Origin: an uncultured Lachnospiraceae bacterium
GTDB taxonomy: Bacteria; Bacillota; Clostridia; Lachnospirales; Lachnospiraceae
Direction of reading: 5' to 3'
Assembly: GCA_910588895.1 (NCBI GenBank)
Contig: CAJUSS010000028.1
Coordinates: 6,035-30,032, forward strand
DNA: 23,998 nucleotides
Position numbers and translations under genes: made by a program. Each line of letters opens with the position of its first letter. Position 1 is the first letter of the stretch. The notes below the pieces were generated by a model. The model worked only from the letters and a program-made list of their open reading frames with translations, did not search any database and had not been told where the DNA came from. Of this stretch, positions 13,635 through 21,537 are shown one piece after another.

Positions 13635-15422
13635 ATGAAGGATATGGAAAAACGTCAGGAGGAGCTTTTAGGGCTGATATGTAAGAACTGCGGCGGCACA
13701 CTGGAGCTGGTGGACAGGACCCATGCCCTGTGCCCGTTCTGCGGGCAGCGCTATCTGATCGATGAGGCGAAGGGGACGATCCTCCATATCCAGGTGGATC
13801 ACGGCGGCGATGACGCGATGCGGCAGAGGCTGGCACGGACAAAAAGCGTGCTGATCGGGGTACTGGCCGTGGCATCGCTTTTGACCCTGGTCATCTTCGG
13901 CTTTAATGTGGCGGCCAGACGATCGGTGTTCTCCACCTCGGATGAGGATATCCCGGCGGAGGCCGGCGGAGAGCTTTTGGCGATCTTCTGCCAGGATATC
14001 TTTGGAAAGCCGTTTGAAAAGATCACGGCAAAGGAGCTGGAAAGCATCCGGTATCTGCGCTGCTCCTATGAACAGCAGGAGGATGAGGTGCTGCATGTGA
14101 TCCAATACAGCTTCACAGACTACCAGGAATGCGAGGATGCGCAGGCGTTCCAACGGACTGTAGAGAAATGGACATACCGTACCAAAAGTGTCAGCTGGCC
14201 GTCGGACTATTCTATGTTCACTGGACTCACCCGCATCGATACGACGGGTTCGGCGTGGCTCTCCATGCTGCATTTTTCACCGGAAGCACAGATCAGCTAT
14301 GTGGATACAGAGGACAGCCTGGAAATGGTGGCACAGGTGCTGGATCCAGCGGCGATCAGGACCTTGCACATCGGAGCTATGGGGATCTCCCTGGAAGGTA
14401 TCCAGCAGTTCACTGCCCTGGAGGAGCTGGAGATCGACACTACTCTGGCCGGCAGCAGCGGACCTGTGGATATGAGCAAGATCGCAGCCTGCAAACATCT
14501 GGAACGCCTGCGGCTGCGCTGTGGAGGGAGCTTTATGGGACTGGAGGCGCTGACAGAGCTGCCGGAGCTGACCTCTCTTTATATCGAACATATGCCCTTA
14601 AGCGAATGTGTTTTTTTAAAAGACCTTCCCGGGCTGGAGGAGCTTTCCATCTATACAGGGGAGGATCCAGCTCTGTCACCTTTGGCGTCTTTGACCGGAC
14701 TGAAACGGCTGTATCTCATAGATCAGAAGTATATCCCGGCAGAAGAGATCCACATCTTGCAGGGACTGCCCAAGCTGGAGGAGCTGATGATCGCGGTGGA
14801 TGAGCCGGCAGGCCTTGAAGAGGTCGCTAAGCTGGAGAGCCTGAAGGCGTTGGATCTGCATATGGCGGTCTTTGTGTATCAGGTGCCTACAGATGTGTCG
14901 GTACTTGCAGGGCTGACCCATCTGGAACGGCTCCAGATCGATAACTTCTACGGAGGAAAGATCGCAGGTGTGGAAGGGATCTTGAACCTGCCGGGATTAA
15001 AGACCTTCCGTCTGGGACGTGTAGCGTCAGCCAAAGTGGAGCTGCTGCTAGATCTTAATGCCTTGTTGGATAACCCTTCGATCCAAGAGTTCGGGCTCAC
15101 GTTCTGTTATCCGGAGGACGCGGCCACAGAGGAGCGCCTTGACTTCGCATTTCTGGAGCATTATCCCCAGATCCGATGGCTGTATCTGGATGACTGTGGG
15201 GTGACGGATGTGGCCTTTGCAGAAAAGCTGGAGGACTTAAGGGGCTGCAGCTTGAAACGGGATGATATCAAGGATCTGCGCCCCCTTTTTGGATGTAAGA
15301 AGCTAAATGTGCTGTGTGTGGATCCGGAGGTGGCCGCCGGCGTGGAGTTCCCGCCGGAAGTGCTGGTGTATACAAAGGTTTATGAGGAGATCTATGGGTA
15401 TAGTATCTTTGGGCCTTTTTGA
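13635..15422 (+). CDS. Zinc-ribbon, single-pass membrane, leucine-rich-repeat protein
   Basis: This 595-residue protein has an N-terminal zinc ribbon (Cys16, Cys19, Cys33, Cys36; CKNCGG and CPFCGQ), a linker, one transmembrane helix at about 71-92 (VLIGVLAVASLLTLVIF), and a long region outside the helix. From about residue 230 that region becomes irregular leucine-rich repeats (for example LTGLKRLYLIDQ, LPKLEELMIAV, LTHLERLQID) to near the C-terminus. The zinc ribbon should be cytoplasmic and the repeats extracellular, suggesting a surface protein-binding role; no partner or enzyme is indicated. The start at 13635 has GGAAGG eight bases upstream; GTG 13626 and ATG 13644 are in-frame alternatives. 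It is the first intact gene after the decayed island and converges on sdaAA 30 bases away, with no clear terminator hairpin between. Confidence 0.8.
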   Translation: MKDMEKRQEELLGLICKNCGGTLELVDRTHALCPFCGQRYLIDEAKGTILHIQVDHGGDDAMRQRLARTKSVLIGVLAVASLLTLVIFGFNVAARRSVFSTSDEDIPAEAGGELLAIFCQDIFGKPFEKITAKELESIRYLRCSYEQQEDEVLHVIQYSFTDYQECEDAQAFQRTVEKWTYRTKSVSWPSDYSMFTGLTRIDTTGSAWLSMLHFSPEAQISYVDTEDSLEMVAQVLDPAAIRTLHIGAMGISLEGIQQFTALEELEIDTTLAGSSGPVDMSKIAACKHLERLRLRCGGSFMGLEALTELPELTSLYIEHMPLSECVFLKDLPGLEELSIYTGEDPALSPLASLTGLKRLYLIDQKYIPAEEIHILQGLPKLEELMIAVDEPAGLEEVAKLESLKALDLHMAVFVYQVPTDVSVLAGLTHLERLQIDNFYGGKIAGVEGILNLPGLKTFRLGRVASAKVELLLDLNALLDNPSIQEFGLTFCYPEDAATEERLDFAFLEHYPQIRWLYLDDCGVTDVAFAEKLEDLRGCSLKRDDIKDLRPLFGCKKLNVLCVDPEVAAGVEFPPEVLVYTKVYEEIYGYSIFGPF

Positions 15423-15452
15423 TCGCACTTGCAGGAACATGTGGGATCTGCT

Positions 15453-16331
15453 CTATCCATGGCATCCCGTGCAGGCCTTCGCCGACGGCGTGACGGCACA
15501 CCCACCCATAGCGGTCTCCCGCAAAGCCGGGGAGATCTGCCTCCCCACCCGGTACATGGTGTCCAGCATCTCGTCAAAGGGGATCATCTGACGGATACCG
15601 CTCAAAGCCAGTTCCGCGCAGGTGAGGGCATTGGCCGCGCCGATGGCGTTGCGGTTCTGGCATGGGTATTCTACCAGGCCGCCTACCGGGTCGCATACCA
15701 GTCCCAGAAGGTTCATCAGGGCAGTGGAAGCGGCGTAGAGGCATTGCTCTGGAGTCCCGCCCATCAGCTCCACGGCTGCAGAAGCCGCCATGGAGGAGGC
15801 TACCCCCACCTCGGCCTGACAGCCGCCTACCGCACCTGCCACTGTGGCGTTGCGCATAGCCAGGTAGCCGATCGCCCCGGCATTGTAAAGGGCCTTGACT
15901 ACGGATCCATCGGTTAGATCATGCGCTTCCTGCAGGGAGAGGAGGACACCGGGGACCACACCGGAGGAACCGGCGGTGGGAGCGGCCACGATAAGGCCCA
16001 TGGAGCTGTTGACCTCCAGGACCGCCATGGCATAGGTGACCGCTCTGGAGAGGATCGGACCGCAGATCGATCTGCCGCCCTTAAGATGCCGGCTCAGTTT
16101 CTGCGCCTCCCCGCCGATCAGGCCGCTCATGGAGGGCTTGGGATCCTGGATCGGGGTGGTGGCAGCGGCTTTCATGATCCTTAGGGCCTTCGCCATCCTC
16201 TCATCCAGAAGGCTTGCAGCCGTCTCCGTCATCTGCACCTCCCGCTGCCTCATCCCTTCCGAGATCGGCCAGTCCTGCTCCTTGCAGAGCAAAAGGAGCT
16301 CTTCCCCGTTTTTAAAGTCGATCGTTCCCAT
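15453..16331 (-). CDS. sdaAA: L-serine dehydratase, iron-sulfur-dependent, alpha subunit
   Basis: This is the alpha subunit of the [4Fe-4S] L-serine dehydratase, which converts L-serine to pyruvate and ammonia in the cytoplasm. The 292-residue length is normal. Family features: SRAVTYAMAVLEVNSSMGLI, APTAGSSGVVPGVL, VGVASSMAASAAVELMGGTP, and the cluster cysteines in LVCDPVGGLVEYPCQNRN and the C-terminal CTGCHG. The start at 16331 has GGAGGTG upstream and lies 20 bases inside the end of sdaAB, so the two are translationally coupled. The beta subunit gene is upstream on the same strand. Confidence 0.96.
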   Translation of the reverse strand: MGTIDFKNGEELLLLCKEQDWPISEGMRQREVQMTETAASLLDERMAKALRIMKAAATTPIQDPKPSMSGLIGGEAQKLSRHLKGGRSICGPILSRAVTYAMAVLEVNSSMGLIVAAPTAGSSGVVPGVLLSLQEAHDLTDGSVVKALYNAGAIGYLAMRNATVAGAVGGCQAEVGVASSMAASAAVELMGGTPEQCLYAASTALMNLLGLVCDPVGGLVEYPCQNRNAIGAANALTCAELALSGIRQMIPFDEMLDTMYRVGRQISPALRETAMGGCAVTPSAKACTGCHG

Positions 16332-17025
16332 CTATCGCACCTCCGTTCCCATGGCTGCCGGTCTGTATGAGCATCACATGCTCGATGTTCTCTTTCTCCA
16401 GGATCTTCCGATGGACCGCCTCCGGAAGATAACCGTCAAATTCGATGATGCTGTAGGCCCGATCCCCTTTTGCCTCACGGAACAGCTTCATGAAGGCGAT
16501 ATTGATGCTGCTCTCGCTCAGACAGCTGGTGATATAGGCCACCATCCCCACGCGGTCCTTATGGACCACGATCAACGTATCGTACTCGCCGGTGAAATCC
16601 ACCTCGATCCCGTCGATGCGGACGATCCGGATCTTACCGCCGCCCAGGGATTCCCCCCGGATCGTGAGATGGTTGCCGCTTTTGCCCACCGCATCGATAT
16701 CTACCGTATTCGGGTGGACCTCTGTCTCGGTATCATCGATGACAAAGCGAAAGCGGATCCCCTCTTTCTCTGCCAGGCCGTAAGCGTCCGGGATCCTGGG
16801 ATCGTCCGTGGCAAAGCCCATGATCCCTCCAAGGAGCGCACGGTCTGTGCCATGCCCCCTATAGGTCTTGGAAAATGAGCCGTAGAGGGTGAACTCCACC
16901 TGGCTCACCGGCCCTCCCAGCATCCGCCTGGCCATCAGGCCGATAGAGCATGCCCCCGCCGTATGGGAGCTGGACGGCCCGATCATGTTTGGGCCTAATA
17001 CATCGAACACACTGATAAATGCCAT
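16312..17025 (-). CDS. sdaAB: L-serine dehydratase, iron-sulfur-dependent, beta subunit
   Basis: This is the beta subunit (237 residues) partnering SdaAA. It carries the characteristic N-terminal SVFDVLGPNMIGPSSSHTAG, then YGSFSKTYRGHGTDRALLGG, and a C-terminal ACT-like domain (IVVHKDRVGMVAYITSCLSE) that in this family may sense serine. The start at 17025 (MAFISVFD) was chosen because homology begins there and a GGGGGA-type RBS is just upstream; the open frame continues back to 17268 but those residues look non-coding. It overlaps sdaAA by 20 bases. A TATAAT about 110 bases upstream is a plausible promoter, divergent from the flavoprotein gene. Confidence 0.95.
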   Translation of the reverse strand: MAFISVFDVLGPNMIGPSSSHTAGACSIGLMARRMLGGPVSQVEFTLYGSFSKTYRGHGTDRALLGGIMGFATDDPRIPDAYGLAEKEGIRFRFVIDDTETEVHPNTVDIDAVGKSGNHLTIRGESLGGGKIRIVRIDGIEVDFTGEYDTLIVVHKDRVGMVAYITSCLSESSINIAFMKLFREAKGDRAYSIIEFDGYLPEAVHRKILEKENIEHVMLIQTGSHGNGGAIDGNDRL

Positions 17026-17134
17026 GCCGCATCCCCCATCTCCATCTTTTTGCGACCGTTCATCCACCTGGACGATCCGGTCTTTTCTGCGTACAGATCC
17101 CATGTACAGATCCTTGGGCGGATCGTACTTTTTT

Positions 17135-17163
17135 ATTATAGCCCATCTTTGTAAAAAAATAAA
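17135..17163 (-). promoter_or_regulatory. Candidate promoter for sdaAB-sdaAA
   Basis: On the minus strand a perfect TATAAT (17140-17135) is preceded at 17 bases by a poor -35 (TTTATT) in a T-rich tract. Transcription would start near 17128 and leave a leader of about 100 bases. The remaining intergenic bases 17164-17345 show no gene and no structure I can support. Confidence 0.4.
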
Positions 17164-17345
17164 TAGGATAGATGTCCTGTTACCTTCGGATGCGGACAGG
17201 TGACCGATCATGCGCCTGCATCTATGCCTGCACCTATACAGCAATTGGCGGGTGTAGATAGTGACCAAGAATATCGTGCGATCATCCTTTTCGTCTGGAT
17301 ATAGAGTACAAATGTCAGGAGATCATTTTTAAAAACCGCAGAAGA

Positions 17346-17373
17346 TTGACAAAAAAACAACATCCGATATAAT
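17346..17373 (+). promoter_or_regulatory. Consensus sigma-A promoter for the flavin reductase gene
   Basis: TTGACA (17346-17351) and TATAAT (17368-17373) both match consensus exactly, with a 16-base spacer that is A-rich. The start would be near 17380, giving a leader of about 48 bases to the ATG at 17428. The gene is expected to be strongly expressed. Confidence 0.85.
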
Positions 17374-17427
17374 AAGGATATGAGCCAAAAAAGGGAGGGC
17401 TCGAAAAAATATCTTTGGAGGATCGCT

Positions 17428-19221
17428 ATGAGAAAAAGAAGAGTATCCCAAACGATCGCAGTATCCGCAGTCGCTCTGAGTCTGGCCGCATGTGGCGGAG
17501 GCAACGGAGCAGAGACTGCGGCAGCACCGGAGACCACCGCTGCCGCGACAGAAGAGGCTCCCGCAGAGACAGAAGCGGAGACCACAAAAGCACAGGCAGA
17601 AGGCCCTGTGACCTATGACGCTAAGGGGAGCGGCTACGGCGGCGAACTGAACCTGAAGGTGACCATCGACGGAGACACCATCACAGCCCTGGAGCTGGGA
17701 GACCACCATGAGACCAACGTGGTCATGGACCGTGCGTTCCCGATCATCCAGGAGCGGATCTTAGAGGCCAACACCCCGGTAGTGGACAGTGTGACTGCCG
17801 CTACATTCTCTTCCTACGCCGTGAAGACGGCCGTGGCCGATGCCATGACCCAGGCCGGGCTGGAGGTGGAGAGCATCACTATGACTACCGCAGGCCCAAA
17901 AAAGGAAGCCAAGACCCTTGAAGATGTGACCGCGGATATCGTGGTAGTAGGCGGTGGCCCCTCCGGCCTTGCAGCCGCGATCACCGCAAAGCAGGCCAAC
18001 AAGGATGCCCATGTGCTGGTGATCGAAAAGATGGACATCTTGAGCGGCAACGGCAAATTTGACATGAATTTCTACGACCTGATCAATTCCGAGGCGCAGA
18101 AGGCCGCGGGGAATGAGGAGTGGACCACAGATCCGGTAGAGCATTTTATCGAAGATATGGCGGAAGCCGGGGACACTCCAAAACGTCTCCAGGTGTGGGC
18201 CCAGCAGGAGAGCGTCCTGGATGCCTGGCTCCGTGACATGGGCGTGGAGCTGGACTACAACTACGGCGGCACGAACCACATGGCAAAGGAAGACCAGTAC
18301 GCAGGCGAAGTGATCCAGGCCGGCATGGAAAAGTGCGCCAAAGACCTTGATATCGAGATCCGCACCGGCACCAAGGGCGTGGACCTGATCATGGAGGATG
18401 GCCGCTGTGTCGGGGTCAGCGTAGAGAACAATGATAACGAGAGCTACAACATCAAGGCCCAGTCCACGATCGTTGCCACCGGCGGCTTCTGCAGCAGCAA
18501 AGAGCTTCTGGAGGAATATGCTCCCGGCAACGAGGTGCTGAACACCTCCAACCAGATGGGCACTACCGGCGACTTTGTGAAGGTGTTCGAGAAGAACGGC
18601 TTCAAGCTGGAAAATATGGATATGGTCCGGGTATTCCCCAACATCATCGTTCCCCGCAGGGATCTGACCGGAGGAGCGGATCTGGATATCCTGGTCAATA
18701 AGGACGGAGTCCGCTTCATGGCGGAGGGTACCGGCGGCTTAAAGCGCGGGACCACGATCTTGGAGCAGCCGGACGGCGCCGCCTTCTCCATCACGGATCA
18801 GACCGGATATGATTCCTTCTACCGGATCCGCAAGCATGTGGGGGCCGGGTATTATGCACAAGGTGATACTCTGGCCCAGCTGGCAGACGCGCTGGGGATC
18901 GACGCGGCAGGCTTGGAGAAGACCGTGGAAGAGTTTAACGCAGCGGCAGAAGCCGGGGAGGAAGATGCCCTGTTGGAGGCAGTGGCCTCTCGTCCGCTGG
19001 ATGCAGAAGGTCCATACTATGGCGTCCGCGTGGAAGCTGCTAACCATATGACCAAGGGCGGCGTAGCCTGCAATGAAAATGCACAGGTGCTCTACGAGGA
19101 CGGGAGCGCAGTGGAAGGCTTATACGCTGCCGGTGAAGTGACCTGGCAGTCCGGCGGCTATTCCCAGTCCGTATCATTTGGCCGGGTCGCAGGAGAACAG
19201 GCGGCAGCTGCCCTAAAATGA
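17428..19221 (+). CDS. Secreted flavinylated FAD-dependent reductase (fumarate/urocanate reductase-like lipoprotein)
   Basis: This 597-residue protein has a lipoprotein signal (basic start, LSLAAC with Cys22), an Ala/Glu/Thr-rich linker to about residue 58, an FMN-binding domain at about 60-150 with the flavinylation-type motif DSVTAAT (Thr126 the likely FMN site for ApbE), and a FAD_binding_2 flavocytochrome-c-like domain from about 168 (VVVGGGPSG). In relatives, electrons pass from membrane flavoproteins via bound FMN to FAD and reduce an acceptor outside the cell. NHMTKGG matches the substrate-histidine motif, but GEVTWQSGGYSQSVSFGRVAG lacks the Arg of the usual NRxGG motif, so fumarate is doubtful and the acceptor is unknown. 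The start at 17428 has TGGAGG six bases upstream; an ATG at 17380 sits at the predicted transcription start. It is divergent from sdaAB. Confidence 0.9.
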   Translation: MRKRRVSQTIAVSAVALSLAACGGGNGAETAAAPETTAAATEEAPAETEAETTKAQAEGPVTYDAKGSGYGGELNLKVTIDGDTITALELGDHHETNVVMDRAFPIIQERILEANTPVVDSVTAATFSSYAVKTAVADAMTQAGLEVESITMTTAGPKKEAKTLEDVTADIVVVGGGPSGLAAAITAKQANKDAHVLVIEKMDILSGNGKFDMNFYDLINSEAQKAAGNEEWTTDPVEHFIEDMAEAGDTPKRLQVWAQQESVLDAWLRDMGVELDYNYGGTNHMAKEDQYAGEVIQAGMEKCAKDLDIEIRTGTKGVDLIMEDGRCVGVSVENNDNESYNIKAQSTIVATGGFCSSKELLEEYAPGNEVLNTSNQMGTTGDFVKVFEKNGFKLENMDMVRVFPNIIVPRRDLTGGADLDILVNKDGVRFMAEGTGGLKRGTTILEQPDGAAFSITDQTGYDSFYRIRKHVGAGYYAQGDTLAQLADALGIDAAGLEKTVEEFNAAAEAGEEDALLEAVASRPLDAEGPYYGVRVEAANHMTKGGVACNENAQVLYEDGSAVEGLYAAGEVTWQSGGYSQSVSFGRVAGEQAAAALK

Positions 19222-19284
19222 ACCGATCATCCAGATCATTTGGAACGCTTTGCCGATAGCCTTTAAACGCGATCGCATCCAACT

Positions 19285-19336
19285 AAAAAAGGATGCCGCA
19301 GGATGACAAAACATCCATCCTGCAGCATCCTTTTTT
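19285..19336. terminator. Bidirectional intrinsic terminator
   Basis: A 21-bp stem with one mismatch (19285-19305 with 19316-19336) and a 10-base loop is flanked by six A on the left and six T on the right, so it should work in both directions. It ends the flavin reductase transcript from the left and the acetyltransferase transcript from the right. Confidence 0.93.
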
Positions 19337-19376
19337 CTATCTTTCTATCTGAGGTCTTTCAGGGTATCTCCATCGA

Positions 19377-19868
19377 TCACAGCACATGATGGTAGGGGCA
19401 GATATCCTCATAATGCCCGTCCTTCATGCGGAACCCTCCGGGGATCGTGCCCAGCTGGACAAAGCCAAGGCGTTCATAGAGATGGCGGGCGTGGATGTTA
19501 GAGGCCACCACTGCATTGAACTGCAGCACCCGAAAGCCATGGAGCCTTCCCTGCTCCAGGCAGTCTAAGACCAGCTTTTCCCCGATATGCCGTCCTCTGA
19601 CCGCCTGGCTTACCGCATAGCTGGCATTGCATATATGACCACACCGCCCTACATTGTTGGGGTGCAGGATGTATAGCCCCAGGATCTGCCCGGTCAATTT
19701 GTCCTCAGCGACCCCATTATAGGTCTGGGCCGAAAAAAATGTTTTTCCTGTCTCAAAGTCTAAAAGCTCTTCCTGTGGGAACGCGATGCCTTCCTCCACC
19801 ACCTCGTTCCATATCCGGATCATCTCCGGCAGGTCAGTCTCTTTGTATGCTCTTATCGCGATATCCAT
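19377..19868 (-). CDS. GNAT-family N-acetyltransferase
   Basis: This 163-residue protein has the GNAT fold pattern: N-terminal IRAYKETDLPEMIRIWNEVV, beta-4 with the acetyl-CoA loop region (SQAVRGRHIGEKLVLDCLEQ, matching the Q/RxxGxG/A motif as RGRHIG), and the late motif NIHARHLYERLGFVQLG. The substrate cannot be told; relatives act on amino acids, proteins or antibiotics. The start at 19868 was preferred over ATG 19874 because GAGAGGG then has a six-base spacer. It follows the Sel1-repeat gene by 69 bases on the same strand and ends just before the shared terminator. Confidence 0.88.
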   Translation of the reverse strand: MDIAIRAYKETDLPEMIRIWNEVVEEGIAFPQEELLDFETGKTFFSAQTYNGVAEDKLTGQILGLYILHPNNVGRCGHICNASYAVSQAVRGRHIGEKLVLDCLEQGRLHGFRVLQFNAVVASNIHARHLYERLGFVQLGTIPGGFRMKDGHYEDICPYHHVL

Positions 19869-19937
19869 CGTCATCCCTCTCTGTCTGTCAAGATAAGTAA
19901 GGCTACTCTCCGGGAACCTTTTCTTTACACGATCACA

Positions 19938-21260
19938 TCATTTTCGCTTCCATTTCCCGAACAGCGTCTTTTTAAAATGTCCAAGGGCCTGGGACGCCCC
20001 TGCGATCTTTTTATCCGCTGCTTTCTGATAACAGGAGACGGCCATAGGGATATCTTCAGGTACACCTACCCCTTTATCGTACATTTCCCCCAGGAACATC
20101 CAGGCCTGGCCGTTGCCCGCCTGCGCGGCTTCCTCCAAAAGGCGTTTCCCGCGGATCGGGTCGGCGTGCATGCCCTTTCCATGGAGACAGCAGTAGCCCA
20201 TCAGATCCTTGGGGATGTCCTGTTTTGCTCTTATGAGCCCGTTTATCATGCCTACAGCCATCTCATAGTCCTGCTCAGTCCCGCGCCCCCAGAAATAGCT
20301 TTGTGCAAGATACCACTTAGCAGAGGGGTGGCCGCCCTGGTCAGCCTGCTCGAACCATCGGAAAGCTTCTGTGTAGTCTTTTGTGCAGCCCCAGCCATTG
20401 TAATAGCAGCGTCCGACATTATAGCTGCCATACTCGTCCCCTTTCCCGGCCGCCAGCTTAAAGAGGCCCAGAGCCCTTGTATCATCCTCCGCCGCGCCCC
20501 GGTCGCCATATAAGTACACCAGGCCCAGGTCGATGATGCAGACCGTAACGCTATCTTGGCCCCCCTTCTCACACCAGCGGATCGCGTCGGCATAGCGCTT
20601 TAGTTTTTGATATTCCAGCACCATGGAATGATAGTAGTCCCGCATATCCACCTTGCCGTCCATGGTCTCTGCCCAGCGGAGCGCTCCCTCCAAGTCCTGG
20701 GGCACGCCATTCACACCGTTGCGCACACTGTTGAAGGCGTTCCGGAAGGCAGGGATACAGCCTTGTTCTGCGGAACGGCGGAACCACATCAGGGCCTGGG
20801 CTGCATTTTCCTTCTCGCACTTTAAAAGATCTTCTTTGGAAGGCTTCTGGAAGTTTAAAAGCATATCGCCCCAGAAATAGAACAGACCGATGGCATACTG
20901 GGCCATGGGCTCCCCGCCTTCCGCCATCGCCAGCACACCATCAAAGGCATCCTTAAGCGTACCGGTCATGGCGTTCTTTACATCGCCCTTTAAGATATCC
21001 ATCCGGTCCGCGCCGAGCACGCAGAGGTCGCTGCCAAGCTCGATCCCGCGCTTAGAGAGCTTTTTTGCCTTTTTCTCATCATCCTTTACATTTCCGTCGC
21101 CCCAGCCATAGCACCTGGCCAGGAAATAAAAAGCATGGGGCTCCTCATTAGCCACTGCTTTTTCCAACAGCTGCACGCCCTCCGCAAACTTGGACGGGTC
21201 CGCCTGAAAATAGAGCAGACGGAGAGCTTTGCACAAAATGTCTGAATAATAATGTTCCAT
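19938..21260 (-). CDS. Sel1-like repeat protein
   Basis: This 440-residue cytoplasmic protein is made almost wholly of Sel1/TPR-like helical repeats. Clear units include YNVGRCYYNGWGCTKDYTEA, WYLAQSYFWGRGTEQDYEMA and MFLGEMYDKGVGVPEDIPMA, with the typical G-x-G-V-x-x-D turn. I count roughly seven to eight units, and the tail is basic (FGKWKRK). Such repeats mediate protein-protein contacts; no enzyme motif or signal peptide is seen. The start at 21260 (MEHYYSD) follows AAGGAGG by 11 bases; the open frame extends to 21323 without a better start. It is divergent from pepT, with its own promoter about 50 bases upstream. Confidence 0.88.
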   Translation of the reverse strand: MEHYYSDILCKALRLLYFQADPSKFAEGVQLLEKAVANEEPHAFYFLARCYGWGDGNVKDDEKKAKKLSKRGIELGSDLCVLGADRMDILKGDVKNAMTGTLKDAFDGVLAMAEGGEPMAQYAIGLFYFWGDMLLNFQKPSKEDLLKCEKENAAQALMWFRRSAEQGCIPAFRNAFNSVRNGVNGVPQDLEGALRWAETMDGKVDMRDYYHSMVLEYQKLKRYADAIRWCEKGGQDSVTVCIIDLGLVYLYGDRGAAEDDTRALGLFKLAAGKGDEYGSYNVGRCYYNGWGCTKDYTEAFRWFEQADQGGHPSAKWYLAQSYFWGRGTEQDYEMAVGMINGLIRAKQDIPKDLMGYCCLHGKGMHADPIRGKRLLEEAAQAGNGQAWMFLGEMYDKGVGVPEDIPMAVSCYQKAADKKIAGASQALGHFKKTLFGKWKRK

Positions 21261-21311
21261 ATCCTGTATTTCCTCCTTGTATCGATCGTTGATCTGAATA
21301 GCTTTAGGATA

Positions 21312-21340
21312 AATATACACCATCCTGGCATTTTTGACAA
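21312..21340 (-). promoter_or_regulatory. Promoter for the Sel1-repeat gene
   Basis: On the minus strand TTGTCA (21340-21335) and TATATT (21317-21312) are 17 bases apart, one mismatch each from consensus. Transcription would start near 21305, about 45 bases before the ATG at 21260. Confidence 0.65.
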
Positions 21341-21395
21341 CGAGTCACTTTTCACGGGGACAGCATGTAATGGGGCGCAAAAAGTATCTGCAGGA

Positions 21396-21425
21396 TTGGA
21401 CAGAATAACTTTGATATGCTACAAT
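21396..21425 (+). promoter_or_regulatory. Candidate promoter for pepT-lacI
   Basis: TTGGAC (21396-21401) and TACAAT (21420-21425) are 18 bases apart on the plus strand, about 112 bases before pepT. A second AT-rich CATAATAT near 21473-21480 could be an alternative -10. No gene lies in 21324-21537. Confidence 0.4.
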
Positions 21426-21537
21426 ATTTCTTGGGACCAGCATTTCGATCGGGTGGCCCGACGATCAGTCGACATAATATTTTTATGTAAACTCAATAAG
21501 ATGCTGCGTTCAGCAAAATGAAAAGGAGTGTTCGATC

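Noticed and set aside
14129..14803. Plus-strand ORF of 224 codons within the LRR gene
   Set aside because: It is an out-of-frame shadow; the LRR frame has domain structure and this one is low-complexity Gly/Arg/Ala-rich.
17026..17268. Longer N-terminus of sdaAB
   Set aside because: The open frame upstream of 17025 lacks family similarity and overlaps the likely promoter.
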